A stretch of 64,000 bases of DNA, taken from Nissolia schottii (Eukaryota; Streptophyta; Magnoliopsida; Fabales; Fabaceae). Positions 35,601-48,049 of this stretch are shown piece by piece (positions within the stretch are counted from its first letter, which is position 1; each line of letters starts with the position of its first letter). The position numbers were made by a program, and so were the translations under genes. The stretch is taken from the NCBI GenBank assembly GCA_003254905.1, contig QANU01029832.1:170868-234867 (forward strand), given 5' to 3'. The notes under the pieces are model-generated. The model was given only the letters and a program-made list of their open reading frames with translations, was not told the origin of the DNA and ran no database searches.

Positions 35601-37896
35601 GAAACAATACATGAATTAAGGAGTTGAAAACTTCGGGATGGGTAAATTGTGATATTTCTTAAATAAAGTTTCTCTAATCTATAATTTGGCATACATGTAT
35701 CCCAAGTGTATAGGGGTCAGTTGGTTGCATTTAATGATTAAATAGTTAGTGTGTTTTCTGGTTCTTTTTCTCTTTGCACCTCTTTACACTTTTATGTGAT
35801 CTTTAGATGTAACGGTATCGTGTATTCTAATATTGGTTGTGACATCATCATATAAAGATAACCTTTTCCTTTCGGTTTCAGGATCTTCAAAAGGGAATTG
35901 ATCTTGGTCTAGTATCACCAGAGGTATTGCAGAACTTCTTTGATCTAGAGCAGTATCCACTGATTTCAGAACTCACTCACCGTTTCCAGGTAAATTTATG
36001 TTTGAAAATAAAACCCTTTGCTTAAACCATGGGAATATTTCATCACTTTGTTCCCTTCATATTAATACCTCTCCATCTGGCTCTTCTTGATGCAGGGTTT
36101 CAGGGAAAGATTGTTGGCAGATCCCAAATTCTTGCATAGATTAGCCATAGAAGAAGCTATATCAATAACAACTACACTATTAGCACAGTATGAAAAGCGG
36201 AAAGAAAATTTTTTCCAAGAGATTGACTATGTTATTACAGACACTGCCAGAGGATCAGTTGTTGATTTCTTTACAGTCTGGCTTCCTGCGCCAACTTTGT
36301 CATTCCTGTCATATGCTGATGAGATGAAAGCACCTGAAAATGTTGATTCTCTAATAGGTCTTCTGGGATCCATCCCAGACAATGCATTTCAAAAGAATCC
36401 AGCAGGGACAAACTGGAATCTTAATCATAGAATTGCATCAGTTGTATTTGGTGGTTTAAAACTTGCTAGTGTTGGATTTATTTCAAGCATAGGAGCTGTG
36501 GCTTCATCAAACTCTCTGTATACTATTCGTAAATTCCTTAATCCAGCAGTTGTTACTAATCAACAGATTATGAGGTCACCGATACTCAAAACAGCAGTTG
36601 TTTACGCATGCTTTCTTGGAATATCTGCAAATCTACGATACCAGGTATAATAAGAACTTGTCTGTTGCATTAATTTTTTGGTTGAAACCAATGTGCAAGA
36701 AAAGATTTCAAGGAAGATTGGATTTGGACCTAGTTTCTGTAGGAGATGGCACCTATATTGTCATGTTGGTTTATGATTCAATAGTTGCTATGATGTCTTG
36801 ATTTCTTTTTTTCCAATATATGGTTATTAAGCTTTACAAAATATAACAATTTGGAAGTATAATTATATTGAGATTGAAAGCAGGACTTGACCACCTTTGT
36901 ACTGATTAACTAGTTGTGCTATGTTTTGTTGACCTTTCAGTTAGTCTATGAAGTTGATGGTTGGTGTAATAATTGTGAATATTTGATAGTTATGTAGTTT
37001 GTGTTATTGCTAAAATTGTGAAAAATATGGTCAATTCATTAATAATTTCTGCTGCTTGTTTTGCACTCTGATGGACACTTATTTGAGAACCTTTTCTTTC
37101 TGGAAATTGGATTTGCTTGTACTGTGACTCCATCGTTGGATTATGGTATTATTATACCATGAATTTTGCATTCAATTAAGGTCTGCAACTACCCTTCTGT
37201 CTTAATACTGAAATTACAATATTTTTTGTTTTCTAGATAATTGCTGGGATAGTGGAGCATCGGATTTCTGAACAGTTTACATCTCAAACATTTCTTGTCA
37301 ATATGCTATCTTTCGTGGCGCGGACAATCAATTCTTATTGGGGAACCCAGGTCAGATTAACTTTTCATCTTTTACCTTCTATCTGTTTTCATTCATTTTC
37401 ACAATGCTCAATGCTCATAACCTCATCTTAACTATGCCAATTTCATTTATGGATTGAGCACTGTAATTATTCTGAAAAATCAAGAGTGTGTGTGTGTATA
37501 TATTCATTTTTTATTGAACAATTTCACGTTCAAGTGTTCATAACGGACTGTGTGTTTTAGGGAGGTATAACCGTGTCATCACTTTTCATGGTATATCATA
37601 CAAATGTTGTGCTAGAGATACAACTTCTATTGTAATGAATGAATGAATGATCTTAGTATCACATGAATATAATTTAGTTTGGTGTGAACCATTATCTACA
37701 TGTTAGTTCGATAATACAACTAGGTTTTCCTCAAATTTGGTTTCCCCATATATTGATGCAGCAATGGATTGACCTTGCTCGCTTTACCGGACTTCAAGTT
37801 AGAAAGACAGAGTCACCTACACCGGATCCTCCAAATCATGCAGCACTTATATGCAACGAAACAGAAGAAGGTGGCATTGATGAGATACAAAAATAA
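32679..37896 (+). CDS. RETICULATA-RELATED protein (RER5/6 type), chloroplast
   Basis: Seven exons: 32679-33376, 33935-34064, 34674-35213, 35882-35989, 36096-36644, 37237-37350 and 37762-37896, giving 757 residues. The N-terminus is Ser/Arg-rich like a chloroplast transit peptide. At residues 86-109 a twin-arginine stretch ([19 protein letters not shown], ending in TTRA) looks like a Tat-type thylakoid signal. Residues about 165-355 match the DUF399/ChaN-like fold ([33 protein letters not shown]). Residues about 535-735 match DUF3411 ([17 protein letters not shown]), the membrane domain shared by RETICULATA proteins. In Arabidopsis the family acts in chloroplast and leaf mesophyll development; the biochemical role is not established. 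The combination DUF399 plus DUF3411 fits RER5 and RER6. Confidence 0.9.
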
Positions 37897-38559
37897 ACGA
37901 GATGAAAGTTCCCTCATGCCATTTTCTTAGTGATTTGTAATTTTGTATTATTCTTGAAAATCTTGTATAATAGGCTCAAAAGAATAGGTTTTTGTTTTCA
38001 TGATAGTATCCTCTCCCTCCTTCGCTCCCTCCTCTCTATCTCTGATGAGCCTTATGACAATTCCTTCCACAGCTCAATTGTATTCATTTTGATAGGGTCT
38101 CAGTGAATTTAACCTTTATGTAAGTAATAAATGTAGAGGTATCTCAAAATGAAACCTGTACATGCTTATAGCTATTCTTTATATAGGTGATCTCTCTTGG
38201 TAAGCCTTCTTTTTTAAACAGGCATAAAATGGATCAGGAGCCTTGTATTGGACTATCTTGGAATTTGACGTTTGAACATCTTTATCTTTATATAGGATTA
38301 TAATGAAGCAATTAACCTTCTTGAGTTCCTGTGGATTTGTGACACTATTGGCAAGTAATGTAAGGTCATCTCTCTTTGATAACAAAGGAATACATACTCA
38401 CTGCATGGATACCATTGCTTCCAGAACTCAAAAGGCTTATGCCAAGTTCCTAGAGGGTCACCAAGGTAGTGTTCTGATTTATGTATTTGCCACGGGGGTG
38501 GTTGAGATCTGGTTTAAAATCATGACTCACGAGTTCAGTTAAACAATTGATTAAAGGGT

Positions 38560-39060
38560 TCATCTAAGATCTGCTGGCCCAAAAGACGGGCCACGTCTAC
38601 CTTGAAACCAAAAAGGGGTCTTGGCCCAAAACATGCTGAGATGAATGGTATTGGCATGACAATCCAACGCAGCATGACACGATGCCAACCAACCCATCCC
38701 TAAGATAACGTCGAACTCTTCCATGTTAAGGACTATCAAATCTGCTATTGAGTTTATTTGCATGACCCTTATCTCCTGAAGGTACCTTGACTTCAAAAGG
38801 TCTCTCCAAATAAAACGGATAGGGAAAAATGGGGATATGTAGGAGTGTGTAGACCCCACATCAAATAAGCCATAAACATCGAAAGAACAAACTGTAATGA
38901 TACTTGTGAGAACTGCATTGGAGACCTAAGTGTCCTGGTGTGTTATGGTATATAAGCTGGGAACTCCTCCTTTGTTAGCACCTCAGACTCCAGAGTTTCT
39001 ACCTTTCTGCCCTCTGTGGTTTGGACCCCATCCCCAGCACCTCTGCCTGCTGAGGCCATG
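38560..39060 (-). mobile_element. Ty3/Gypsy retrotransposon fossil, protease region
   Basis: The minus strand carries the retropepsin region of a Gypsy polyprotein. GSTHSYISPFF (the strand after the catalytic site) and FDVILGMGWLASCHAALDCH are typical of plant Gypsy elements, and the upstream part resembles the gag-protease spacer. No LTR, reverse transcriptase or integrase lies beside it. It is a short, decayed fragment. Confidence 0.8.
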
Positions 39061-39534
39061 GATCCAACAATTACCAATGAATATATTTGCTAGTGTAAAA
39101 TAATGTTATTTTATTTGAAGCGATTATCGGCTGATATACCTATTGATAATCGTTGTAAATAAACGATTTCTAGTGTCCTGTTACCGGCAGAAGAATTCAC
39201 TAGAAACTACTGACAAATCCATTATCGAATCTATTGGTAATGATCACCGTCGACATTATTATTGACAAAAATAGTTCGTCAAAAAATTAATCAATAACAT
39301 AAAAAAATTTGTTAGTAATCAGCTCAAAAACAACTAAGAAAAGGCAAGAAAACAGTAGCAAGGACTCTTTCAATGGTAATGGACAACTATGATAATCAAT
39401 AAGTCATTAATCTCTTTTTTTCATTTCCCCTACCCAAATATTTACCATTTTCACGTATGTGGTAGTTAACTTCAAATTCTTATCATAAAATAAAAAAAAA
39501 GAAATACAAGTGGTGAGTTTCAAAGTTTTTAATA

Positions 39535-39750
39535 CTCCATTCGTCCACAAATAAGAGTCATTTAAGGTTTTTGCACACATTAAGAAAACACTAAAATTGT
39601 ATGTTATTCACGTGTGTGGGAAAAATATATGAGTAAACTTAGAAAAAAAATTTAATTAATACTACATTAAAATCTTAAAATGATTGTTATTTGTAAACAA
39701 ATTTCTTTTTTTTTTTGGTAAAAAATATTCTTATTTGTGGATGGGAGAAG
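39535..39750. mobile_element. Stowaway-like (Tc1/mariner) MITE
   Basis: The left end is CTCCATTCGTCCACAAATAAG. The right end, read in reverse, is CTTCTCCCATCCACAAATAAG. Both resemble the CTCCCTCCGTCCC terminus of Stowaway elements. Both ends abut TA (39533-39534 and 39751-39752), the usual target site. The length is 216 bases and the interior is AT-rich and non-coding. Confidence 0.8.
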
Positions 39751-39942
39751 TACGTTAAAATGTCATTAAAAATCAATGATTCTTAGTTTTCCATTAAAAT
39801 CTTGTCATGTGTGCTTTCCTAATCTTTTCCAAAATAAAAATCAATTAAATTAAATGTTTGAAATCCATAACAGTAAATGACCATAATAACCCCTTCCAAA
39901 GAAAGCTCTAGAGTCCAGATATTTTGAGCGGACAAGCAGGAG

Positions 39943-39956
39943 CACGAGGCGACCAC
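39943..39956 (+). promoter_or_regulatory. Iron-dependent regulatory sequence (IDRS-like) of the ferritin gene
   Basis: CACGAGGCGACCAC closely matches the IDRS described in plant ferritin promoters (CACGAGGCCGCCAC in Arabidopsis FER1, as I recall it). That element represses ferritin transcription when iron is low. It lies about 230 bases before the start codon, a plausible promoter position. Confidence 0.75.
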
Positions 39957-40188
39957 GCGCCCACGAATCCTCACCGTCCCAGTGTCGCCCAATCCAACGG
40001 CCCAGTCACCCCCGAGCCCCTCCATTTTAGCCCCTTCCTCCACATCAATGTCCTCACACCTTCGCCACACACTCCCCTCATTTCATTCACTCGTTCTCCG
40101 TGTTTGCTCTCATTCCCAATCAACAAGCGCCAATTTCCCTCTGTTCCCTTCTTCGTTGTTCCTCTTCGCAAACCCTAGAAAAGAAACC

Positions 40189-41082
40189 ATGCTTCTCAGA
40201 GCAGCAGCTTCTTCTTCCTCTCCTTCTTTCTCTCTCCTCAACGCCAACGGCGACCGCCTGCTCCCTCTGTTTTCTTATTCTTCTTCGTATTCCGTTCCGT
40301 CGTTGAACTCTTTCGCCTCGCTTCCCTCTGCGATTCTTCTCTACTCGCAGGGGAAGAGTGGAAGCGGAGGAGGGTTATTCGCTCCTTGTGCTGTAACCAA
40401 GGGCTCCAACAACAAGCCATTAAGCGGCGTCGTTTTCGAGCCGTTTGAGGAGGTGAAGAAGGAGCTCGACCTCGTTCCAACCGTTCCCCAAGCTTCCCTC
40501 GCTCGCCAGAAGTACGTTGATGAGTGCGAGGCCGCCGTTAACGAACAGATCAAGTTCGTCCCTCTCTTCCTCCTTTTTTGTTAATTTTTGTTTGCCAGTG
40601 TTTTTTTTTTTAACTATTATTATGTATTGATTACCTTTTATTAATTACTAAAAAAAAATTATGGGTTAAATATGTTTTTAATTTCAGACAAATTACAAAA
40701 AATAATTATGGGTCTAAATCTTTAAAAAAAAACATTTGTAGACTATTTTTTAACGATTTTTTTTTTTTGTAAAATACAAAATTTGTAATTTTTTAGGAAT
40801 TTAAAACATATTTAACCCAAAAATTATTTGTATATATTTCCTTGGTTTGATTTGTTTGATTGCCTTTATTTATTTATTTATTTATTTTATTTGCCGGTTG
40901 ACTGGTTCTGATTTTATTTTTCTTTTCTTTTGTACACAGTGTGGAGTACAATGTTTCCTACGTTTACCATGCGATGTTTGCATACTTCGATAGGGATAAT
41001 GTTGCGATGAAGGGTCTTGCCAAGTAATGATTTGATTTGATTTGCATATTTTATACATTATGTAATCATGTTTCTGTCTTTA

Positions 41083-41120
<38 letters not shown>

Positions 41121-42314
41121 TGCTCTGTTAGGAAAGGTTGATGATTATGGTGGTTGCAGGTTTTTCAAGGAGTCAAGTGAAGAGGAAAGGGAGCATGCTG
41201 AGAAATTGATGGAATATCAGGTATAAAATTACTGTTTTCGGGTCTCGGGGAATATGTGTATCACTGAAGATGCTAGCTTTTTTTGGTCCTGTCTTTGAAA
41301 AAGTGATATTTGAGTTCTTGTAAATCCGTGTTGCTACTGTGATTTTCAGAACAAACGGGGTGGGAGAGTGAAGCTGCAGTCTATAGTGATGCCGCTTTCT
41401 GAGTTTGATCATGTTGAGAAGGGAGATGCACTTTATGGTTAGTGTCTCTGGCCTTTCTCAGTTTTTATATATATTATCACACTTTCGATGATTGATAAGG
41501 GAAGTAGTTTCTTTTGCTGCATTGTTGTGCATTTATGTTAGTTGGATATGTTGGTAGTTTCTGAAACAAATTCGTTACTTCACTTCTGCGATTTTGAGCC
41601 TTGAAATCTACTGTTTGACAACATTTCAAGATGACAGGCATATGGTGAAATATTCTGTAGAATAAACTGAATTCTGATTTCATAATACATTTATCTTAAT
41701 TTTATGCATTTGTTTGATTAATTCTGTTTGGAGGTACATCATTTTTCTTACAATACATGATGCAGGTGTTGATCAAAGTTTTTGCTTTGGCTGGTGAAAC
41801 ATCTCTGGTCACTTCTCCACGTTTGGAACTAATTATATTTCTTTTCTTGTTTTTAATTGCAGCAATGGAACTTGCTCTGTCATTAGAGAAGCTCACAAAT
41901 GAGAAGCTACTTAACTTGCACAGTGTATGATAAGTGGATCTCAGTTTTGGATCTCTGGCATTTGTTGTATTTCATTTGTCTCATTTGATATTGCTTGTGT
42001 GCTGTTTGACAGGTTGCCTCAAAGAACAATGATGTGCAGTTGGCAGATTTTGTTGAAAGCGAGTTTTTGGGTGAACAGGTAATACCGTAATTAGATGTTG
42101 CAAACAGAAGGATCTCACATAGTTATGTGTTATGCATTGCAAATTAAGCTAAAGTCAATCTGAGTCTAAACTTTGTGGTTCTTATTTATGTTTTTGGTAG
42201 GTGGAAGCCATTAAGAAAATATCAGAGTATGTTGCTCAGCTCAGAAGAGTTGGAAAAGGACATGGTGCCTGGCACTTTGATCAGATGCTGCTTGAAGATG
42301 GAGTTGCTGCTTGA
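40189..42314 (+). CDS. FER: Ferritin, chloroplastic
   Basis: Seven exons: 40189-40553, 40940-41023, 41160-41220, 41350-41437, 41863-41924, 42013-42078 and 42201-42314, giving 279 residues. The start MLLRAAASS matches legume ferritins and gives a Ser-rich transit peptide. The plant extension peptide follows ([19 protein letters not shown], residues 78-96), then the four-helix ferritin fold. By alignment with human H ferritin, the ferroxidase ligands are Glu124, Glu159, His162, Glu208 and Gln242, all present, so it is an H-type iron-oxidising subunit. It assembles into a 24-mer iron store in plastids. An open frame continues upstream in phase to 39982 with no stop, but the conserved MLLRAA start is preferred. 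The IDRS upstream suggests transcriptional control by iron. The closest named relatives are probably the soybean ferritin-3/4 group, from memory. Confidence 0.96.
41080..41120 (+). repeat. (TTA)n microsatellite in ferritin intron 2
   Basis: A run of about 13 ATT/TTA triplets, likely to vary between lines. Confidence 0.85.
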
Positions 42315-44962
42315 CGATAAATATTTAGCGTTTTCTTTCCCGTGTTAGATTTTCAATTGCTAGAGATGATCTGAACTACAATTGAATGAAAAATATCCAT
42401 GGATGTTGAGTAGAGTAGTGTTGGTCATCGTTACCTTGTGGTTTATTTTCTAGTTGATCGGTGATTTTTGTTTATCTCATTTCTTTTTCTTTTATACATT
42501 TCTTGTGAATGCACAACCCAAGTATTTGAACCCCTCTTATGTTTCATTCATCGTTTGACATATTAGGTGTTATAGGTATGAGATGGGGAAGAATCAACAT
42601 TTGAGGTGGACTTTGGAGCGAGAAATTTGCATATTCATATGGATATAATGTTCCCTATTCGTAATAAGCTTAACCAATTTGTAAGTTTGATTATGGATTA
42701 ATTAGTCATACTGATTGAGTTACATCAGTTCATTACGACATATTAAGTGGAAAGGGAAGGTTAACAAAAGAGAATTTGCAAATTACGACTTTGGAGGAAA
42801 AGGGTAAAGCATTTTTAAAAAAAAAAAAATTAACGGTGTATAATTAATTGATGAGTTGAGTTGAGTCAAATTTAATTTGAATTTTATTTTTTAACTCAAA
42901 TTTGATCAAATGATTACTCAAATAATAGATATAGATTTTGATCTTATGCATGCTAAAATTATTGAGTATAAAAAGAAATACAATGGCAACAATAATACAT
43001 GCAATTAAAATTTGGAACAATGAAATTTATGAGAATTAAGTTGAAGTATTTGCAAATTTTGGTATATGCATTGTAAAGTTATAAAATGTTAAAAGAAATG
43101 AAATCAATGAGAATTATATTATATTGAAGTATTAAATTTTTATTATTTTTAAAAATATAATTCTTGAAGAATTACATAACTTCAAGTGAAATTGGAATAG
43201 TACAAAGTGATAATGGATAATTTCAATTGTATTCTCTCTGTAAGCAATTTCAATTGTATTATTTAATTGATATGATATAGCATAATCTCTCATAGGTGAG
43301 ACTTAATACATACATAATTTTTTTTTAGCACAGGTTCAAGCAATTATTATTATTATTATTTTAATTCTATTGAAACTTATAAATACTGAAATAACAGTTA
43401 TAAAAATATTTTAATAAAAATTAACATTAAATAATAAAAATAACAGTCAACACGTGCGATAACACAAATACTCTGCTAGTTTAACCTCATAATGTGAGTC
43501 CGCCTTTTTGTGTCCCCAATTCATTTTTTGGCATAGCACAAAAACATGGCCATATTTATTTTTTTGACATGCTATAGGTCAACTGCATTTTGGTGGAGGA
43601 AAAGCATTTTGATTCATCCTAATCTCTTTCCCTAATATCGTGGCCCAACCTTTTCTGTACATGAATTGAGATTGGCTATAGTGAAAGGCGAAAGCTCAGT
43701 TATTTCGAATCACATAAGACACACCAATGGTAGAGTGCCATGGATGGAATTTTTTATTCGTGGGCACCTTAGAAATCCTCATTGAAAACAACAGCATTGT
43801 TCTTATTATAATCCTAGTTGAAGCAACTCGAATACAAATTATATTTCGTTAATCTATTTTTTTTGAGTTATATATATCATTATGAATATAATCATATTAA
43901 TTTTTTTTTATTATTTATAATATGTTGGTTTCAATAATGTTTAACGAAATTAAATAAAAGAATAAGTCATACTACTTTATTGATTTAGGTCTAAAATATG
44001 TAATAGTCACTCCACCTACTTCTTTATTGGCTTTTAATGTTTTATGGGACCACTAATCAATTATAAATTGGTAAGGAGAAGTCTCCTCCCCATCAACAGA
44101 GCTACGCTCAAGCCCTAATAAGATTGAGAGATGCATATTCAAATATCAATCGTTCTTATGGATTTAGGTACCCTTCTGCACATTTGATATTTATTTTTCT
44201 TAATGATTTGACATAGATGATCTTGGGGTCATAGGATTAAGATTTTCTATCAGAGCCAATTAAATCATTAAGAAATAATGTTGATGTTTGGATTTGGTTA
44301 CCTTTAGAGTACATTAATAAGGAGTACATGGATTAAGTGGCATGAGTCTATGAAGTTTGCTTAATATATCGTGATAGCATATGATTATGCATTCAGATTT
44401 TTTTTTTTGGATTACTATTGTAACACCCTAGCTAGTTGTTTACGCTTAAGTCGTAAATAATGTTCACTAGTTTGTTATTTTTCTCGGTTGGAATACCTTC
44501 AGTCCTATATTGCTTTCAAAATTATCCTTTACTGAAAATATGGATCAATTTAAATATTTTTCTTTTGCTATTAAAACATAAAGTATAAGCCACGCGTATG
44601 GAGGAAGACATATTTATATGCAAGTGATATCGTCTAAAAGATTTGGGCGTTCAACGTAATAACATATAATAACTCAATACAATCCATAGAAAGCATAACA
44701 TACATCCATTCATATTAGTCCAAGAACAGTTACATGCTTAGTTACATACATATATATACATTTATTGCACATAAGAAGCTAATGTCATATCTATTCCATT
44801 TAGTTAATACAAAATACAAACACCTAATCGTCATGATACGCAAGTAGAAATCATAATTTCGCTGCTCTCATCGAGTATCCTAACACCAAGACGTCCACCT
44901 AAGGATCTTTGACATTTTGGTAACGACCGAAGATCCCTACGTTCAATTCTCCCGTGAAATGT

Positions 44963-45590
44963 TCAGTGGCAGTCAGAACCACGGTGCTCAGCACCCTCCT
45001 GCGATGCCTCCTCCTTTGAGTCCTTCTTGGGATTCTCCTCCTCCTTAGGGCCCTCCTCCTCAAGGTCCTCTTCCTCAGATATCCAACCTGAGTTAGCTGC
45101 GCTATATGAACCCCAATGCCTAGGGGCATAACCCGAAAGTCCCGCATCATGTGTCCGAGGGGTAAATCTGCGTCCGAACATGGGGATAACCATTTTCCTT
45201 GCTATTGAACGTGTGCGCTGACCCACGTACTTTGACAAGGGTTTAACAGCTAGAGTAAGGCCTAGATCCATCTCGATAATCTTCTCGTACATGCCGAACT
45301 CAGTGTCTTCAATGACAATTGGAGCATCAGGATGTGCACTTGGGTCTGGGGATGGATCACGAGCCATCCAAGCCGGCGTATTATGAGGTAAAGGTGAAGC
45401 AGAAGGTGCCGGATGGTACGAAGGAACTGGTGATGGAACAGATGGAGGGACATGTCCTATTGGTAGTGGAGTGACCTATACATCAACGAACTCTGTGGAA
45501 ACAGATACCGTGACGATTCTCGTATCAGGATCAACCCTTGTGTTTAAATGCAGGGTTCGAACCCTGCGATTCCTCGGCGAACTTGCCATG
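44963..45590 (-). other. Fossil open region inside the LTR-type element
   Basis: About 200 residues can be read on the minus strand: a Pro/Ser-rich part, then GMYEKIIEMDLGLTLAVKPL, GFRR-like basic text, and an acidic Glu/Lys repeat tail. I recognise no domain. The sequence context makes it part of the surrounding retroelement rather than a host gene. It is decayed. Confidence 0.4.
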
Positions 45591-47210
45591 CTCTCTTGGA
45601 ATCATAAATGAATGGAAGTGAGAACATTGCGTCCTCAGGGAATCCTAAGGGGCATAACTATCCGTTTTCAATTCATTTATGATCTTGCCGCTCAGGGGTC
45701 TCTAGGTGTCATCATATACTAAAATCCTTACTTATTTTTAATCCATACTAGTCCTAAGCAACTTTATTTAGTTTACTATGTGACCAAAGGAATTCTAATC
45801 TTGAATTACCTATAAAGAAAAGGTTATCGTGCTTTCTAAACCTAATCGCTTGAGTATCGTGACGTTGGATCACGTACTCTCGTACCTTAGAAACCTCATA
45901 AAGGTAGTCTTGTGAAATCCTTTTTCACTTGACATTGCCTTATAGGGTATACATACATCACATAATCATGCATGAAGGGATTTGGGAGTTCTCTTATGCC
46001 CCTGCCAGGTATTTCCATTGGGGCAACATCCTTCTTGTCCTTTCCCCATGTACCCCAATGGGAACGTCGTCCCCTCACCAAATACAACCTACTCCATAAC
46101 AGTTGCCATAAGGCAGAACTCGTACCTAATGTGATAGAGAACTACAGATGCATTTAGCATAAACAAATTTATAAATTTACCATCCCTGCATGCAGGGTGG
46201 TGAGGGGCTTTAAAAAGCCAAGGGTGGACCTCATGTTTTCCTAATTTTTATCCTTTTTTACATATCTTGATTTTGTAGCAACTTTTGTATATTTAGCATA
46301 CACTCTCTTGTTTTTTTTTTCATCATACACTTTCTTTTCTCTCCTTTTCTCTCATATCTTTCTTTTTGGGCATTCACTTTCTTTTAACAACATACTCTAG
46401 TTTTCACAGCAAATTTAAGCCTGCTTTATCAGCATTAACCATTCCATCTTACAAAAATGGTGAGGGGCGTGTCCATTAACGCTCCAAGAGAAGGGAATTT
46501 TCTATTATATAACTAAGTACATATCTTCAAGGACATCAAACCCATTATGGTCGGAACCTTCTTAAGATCTTGTTTATTCCCTATGTTCAGTTATTATCTT
46601 TTTATATTTACTTGATCTTCTAGTTATCTAAGGTTGCCCTAACACTCTAATGGCAACCCATTACCTCATGATGCATATTAATAATATATTACATATAACA
46701 CATTACAATTCACATAATAACCATAAGCTGTAAATTAAAGTGCCCTAGTGTTTTCAAGATATTTGTACTCTCAGGGACACTTAAAAACTCAGATTTTTGA
46801 ACATATTTTGGGATTCCTTTTAATTAACATATTCTTAAAAACCTTTCTTCATCATACTTATTGATTTTTTCTTTATTTGTGCCTAAAACACTTATAACAT
46901 ATTCTTTTCTTTCATTTATATATCTTTGCACTCCCGAAACCCTAATTTACACTCTAATTCTTTTATACTCACCTTTCCATACTAAACTTACTTATTTATC
47001 TTACTTCCACACACTTAGACCAATTCATGCACTCTCATTTTTAACTCTCAAAACCCTAATCCTATCAATTTCCTCTTTAAACCGAATTGCCCTAAACTCA
47101 TACACCTTCATGCTCTTGATTTCTTTTTCACTCTTTAACACAATGCACTAACTAAAACCCTAAATCCCTATACTTATGCATGAGCCCAAATTTACCTTAT
47201 ATGCACTTGC

Positions 47211-47800
47211 ACTCTCAAAACTCATTTTCTTAACTTGACAACTCACTCAAATCCTCTAAAACTCACTTGCATGAACCAAAACCCTAATGTTACCATGCTT
47301 ATGCTTAACTCATTTTCTTAACTTGACAACTCACTCAAATGCTCTAAATTTCACATACAAGACCCAAAACCCTAATCTTACCATGCTTATACTTAAGAAC
47401 CCGAATCTAATCTATATGCACATGCACTCTCAAAACTCATTTTCTTAACTTGAAAGCTCACTCAAATCCTCTAAATCTCATATACGAGAACCAAAGCCCT
47501 AATCTTACCATGCTTATGCTTAAGATCCCGAATTTAACCTAAATGCACATGCACTCTCAAAACTCATTTTCTTAACTTGAAAACTCACTCAAATCCTCTA
47601 AATCTCACATACAAGAACCAAAACCCTAATCTTACCATGCTTATGCTTAAGAACCAGAATTTAACCTAAATGCACATGCACTCTCAAAACTCATTTTCTT
47701 AACTTGAAAACTCACTCAAATCCTCTAAATCTCACATGCAAGAACCAAAACCCTAATCTTGCTATACTTATGCTTCAAAACCGAATTGTCTTATGTATGC
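47211..47800. repeat. 127-base tandem repeat, about four units
   Basis: ACTCTCAAAACTCATTTTCT recurs at 47211, 47426, 47553 and 47680. The last three are spaced exactly 127 bases apart, and a shortened unit lies between the first two. Each unit also contains CCAAAACCCTAATCTTACCA and ATGCTTATGCTTAAG. The units are C/A-rich and non-coding. Confidence 0.85.
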
Positions 47801-47898
47801 ATGCACCCTCAAACTTAATTTTCTTATGCTTAAAATTTCACTCAAATCTCTTAACTCTCATGCCTTTAGATATCCCTGAAAACACAATAGCACAATTT

Positions 47899-48049
47899 AG
47901 TTTCTTAAGAGAATCAAACACATAATCTTAACAAAACAATAAATACAAGAAATAACTACAATCAAGACACTCTAGTTTCTTAAGAGAATCAAACACATAA
48001 TCTTACCAAAACAATAAATACAAGAAATAACCACAATCAAGACACTCAA
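47899..48049. repeat. 75-base tandem duplication
   Basis: AGTTTCTTAAGAGAATCAAA starts both at 47899 and at 47974. The two units, which run on to AATCAAGACACTC, differ by about three bases. Confidence 0.85.

Larger units (their letters stand above)
37897..40188. other. Intergenic region with a Gypsy fossil, a MITE and the ferritin promoter
   Basis: The 3' flank of the RER-type gene reaches to about 38550. Then follow a Gypsy protease fragment (38560-39060), an AT-rich stretch, a Stowaway-like MITE (39535-39750), and the ferritin promoter and leader from about 39800. No other gene is seen. Confidence 0.6.

Noticed and set aside
46861-47151. 96-codon frame MIFSLFVPKTL
   Set aside because: Composition is that of AT- and C-rich repeat sequence inside the LTR-type fossil; no domain.
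47161-47900. Possible CRISPR-like or telomere-like array (repeated CCCTAA)
   Set aside because: The period is 127 bases and CCCTAA occurs only once per unit; plant nuclear DNA; not a telomere or a CRISPR array.
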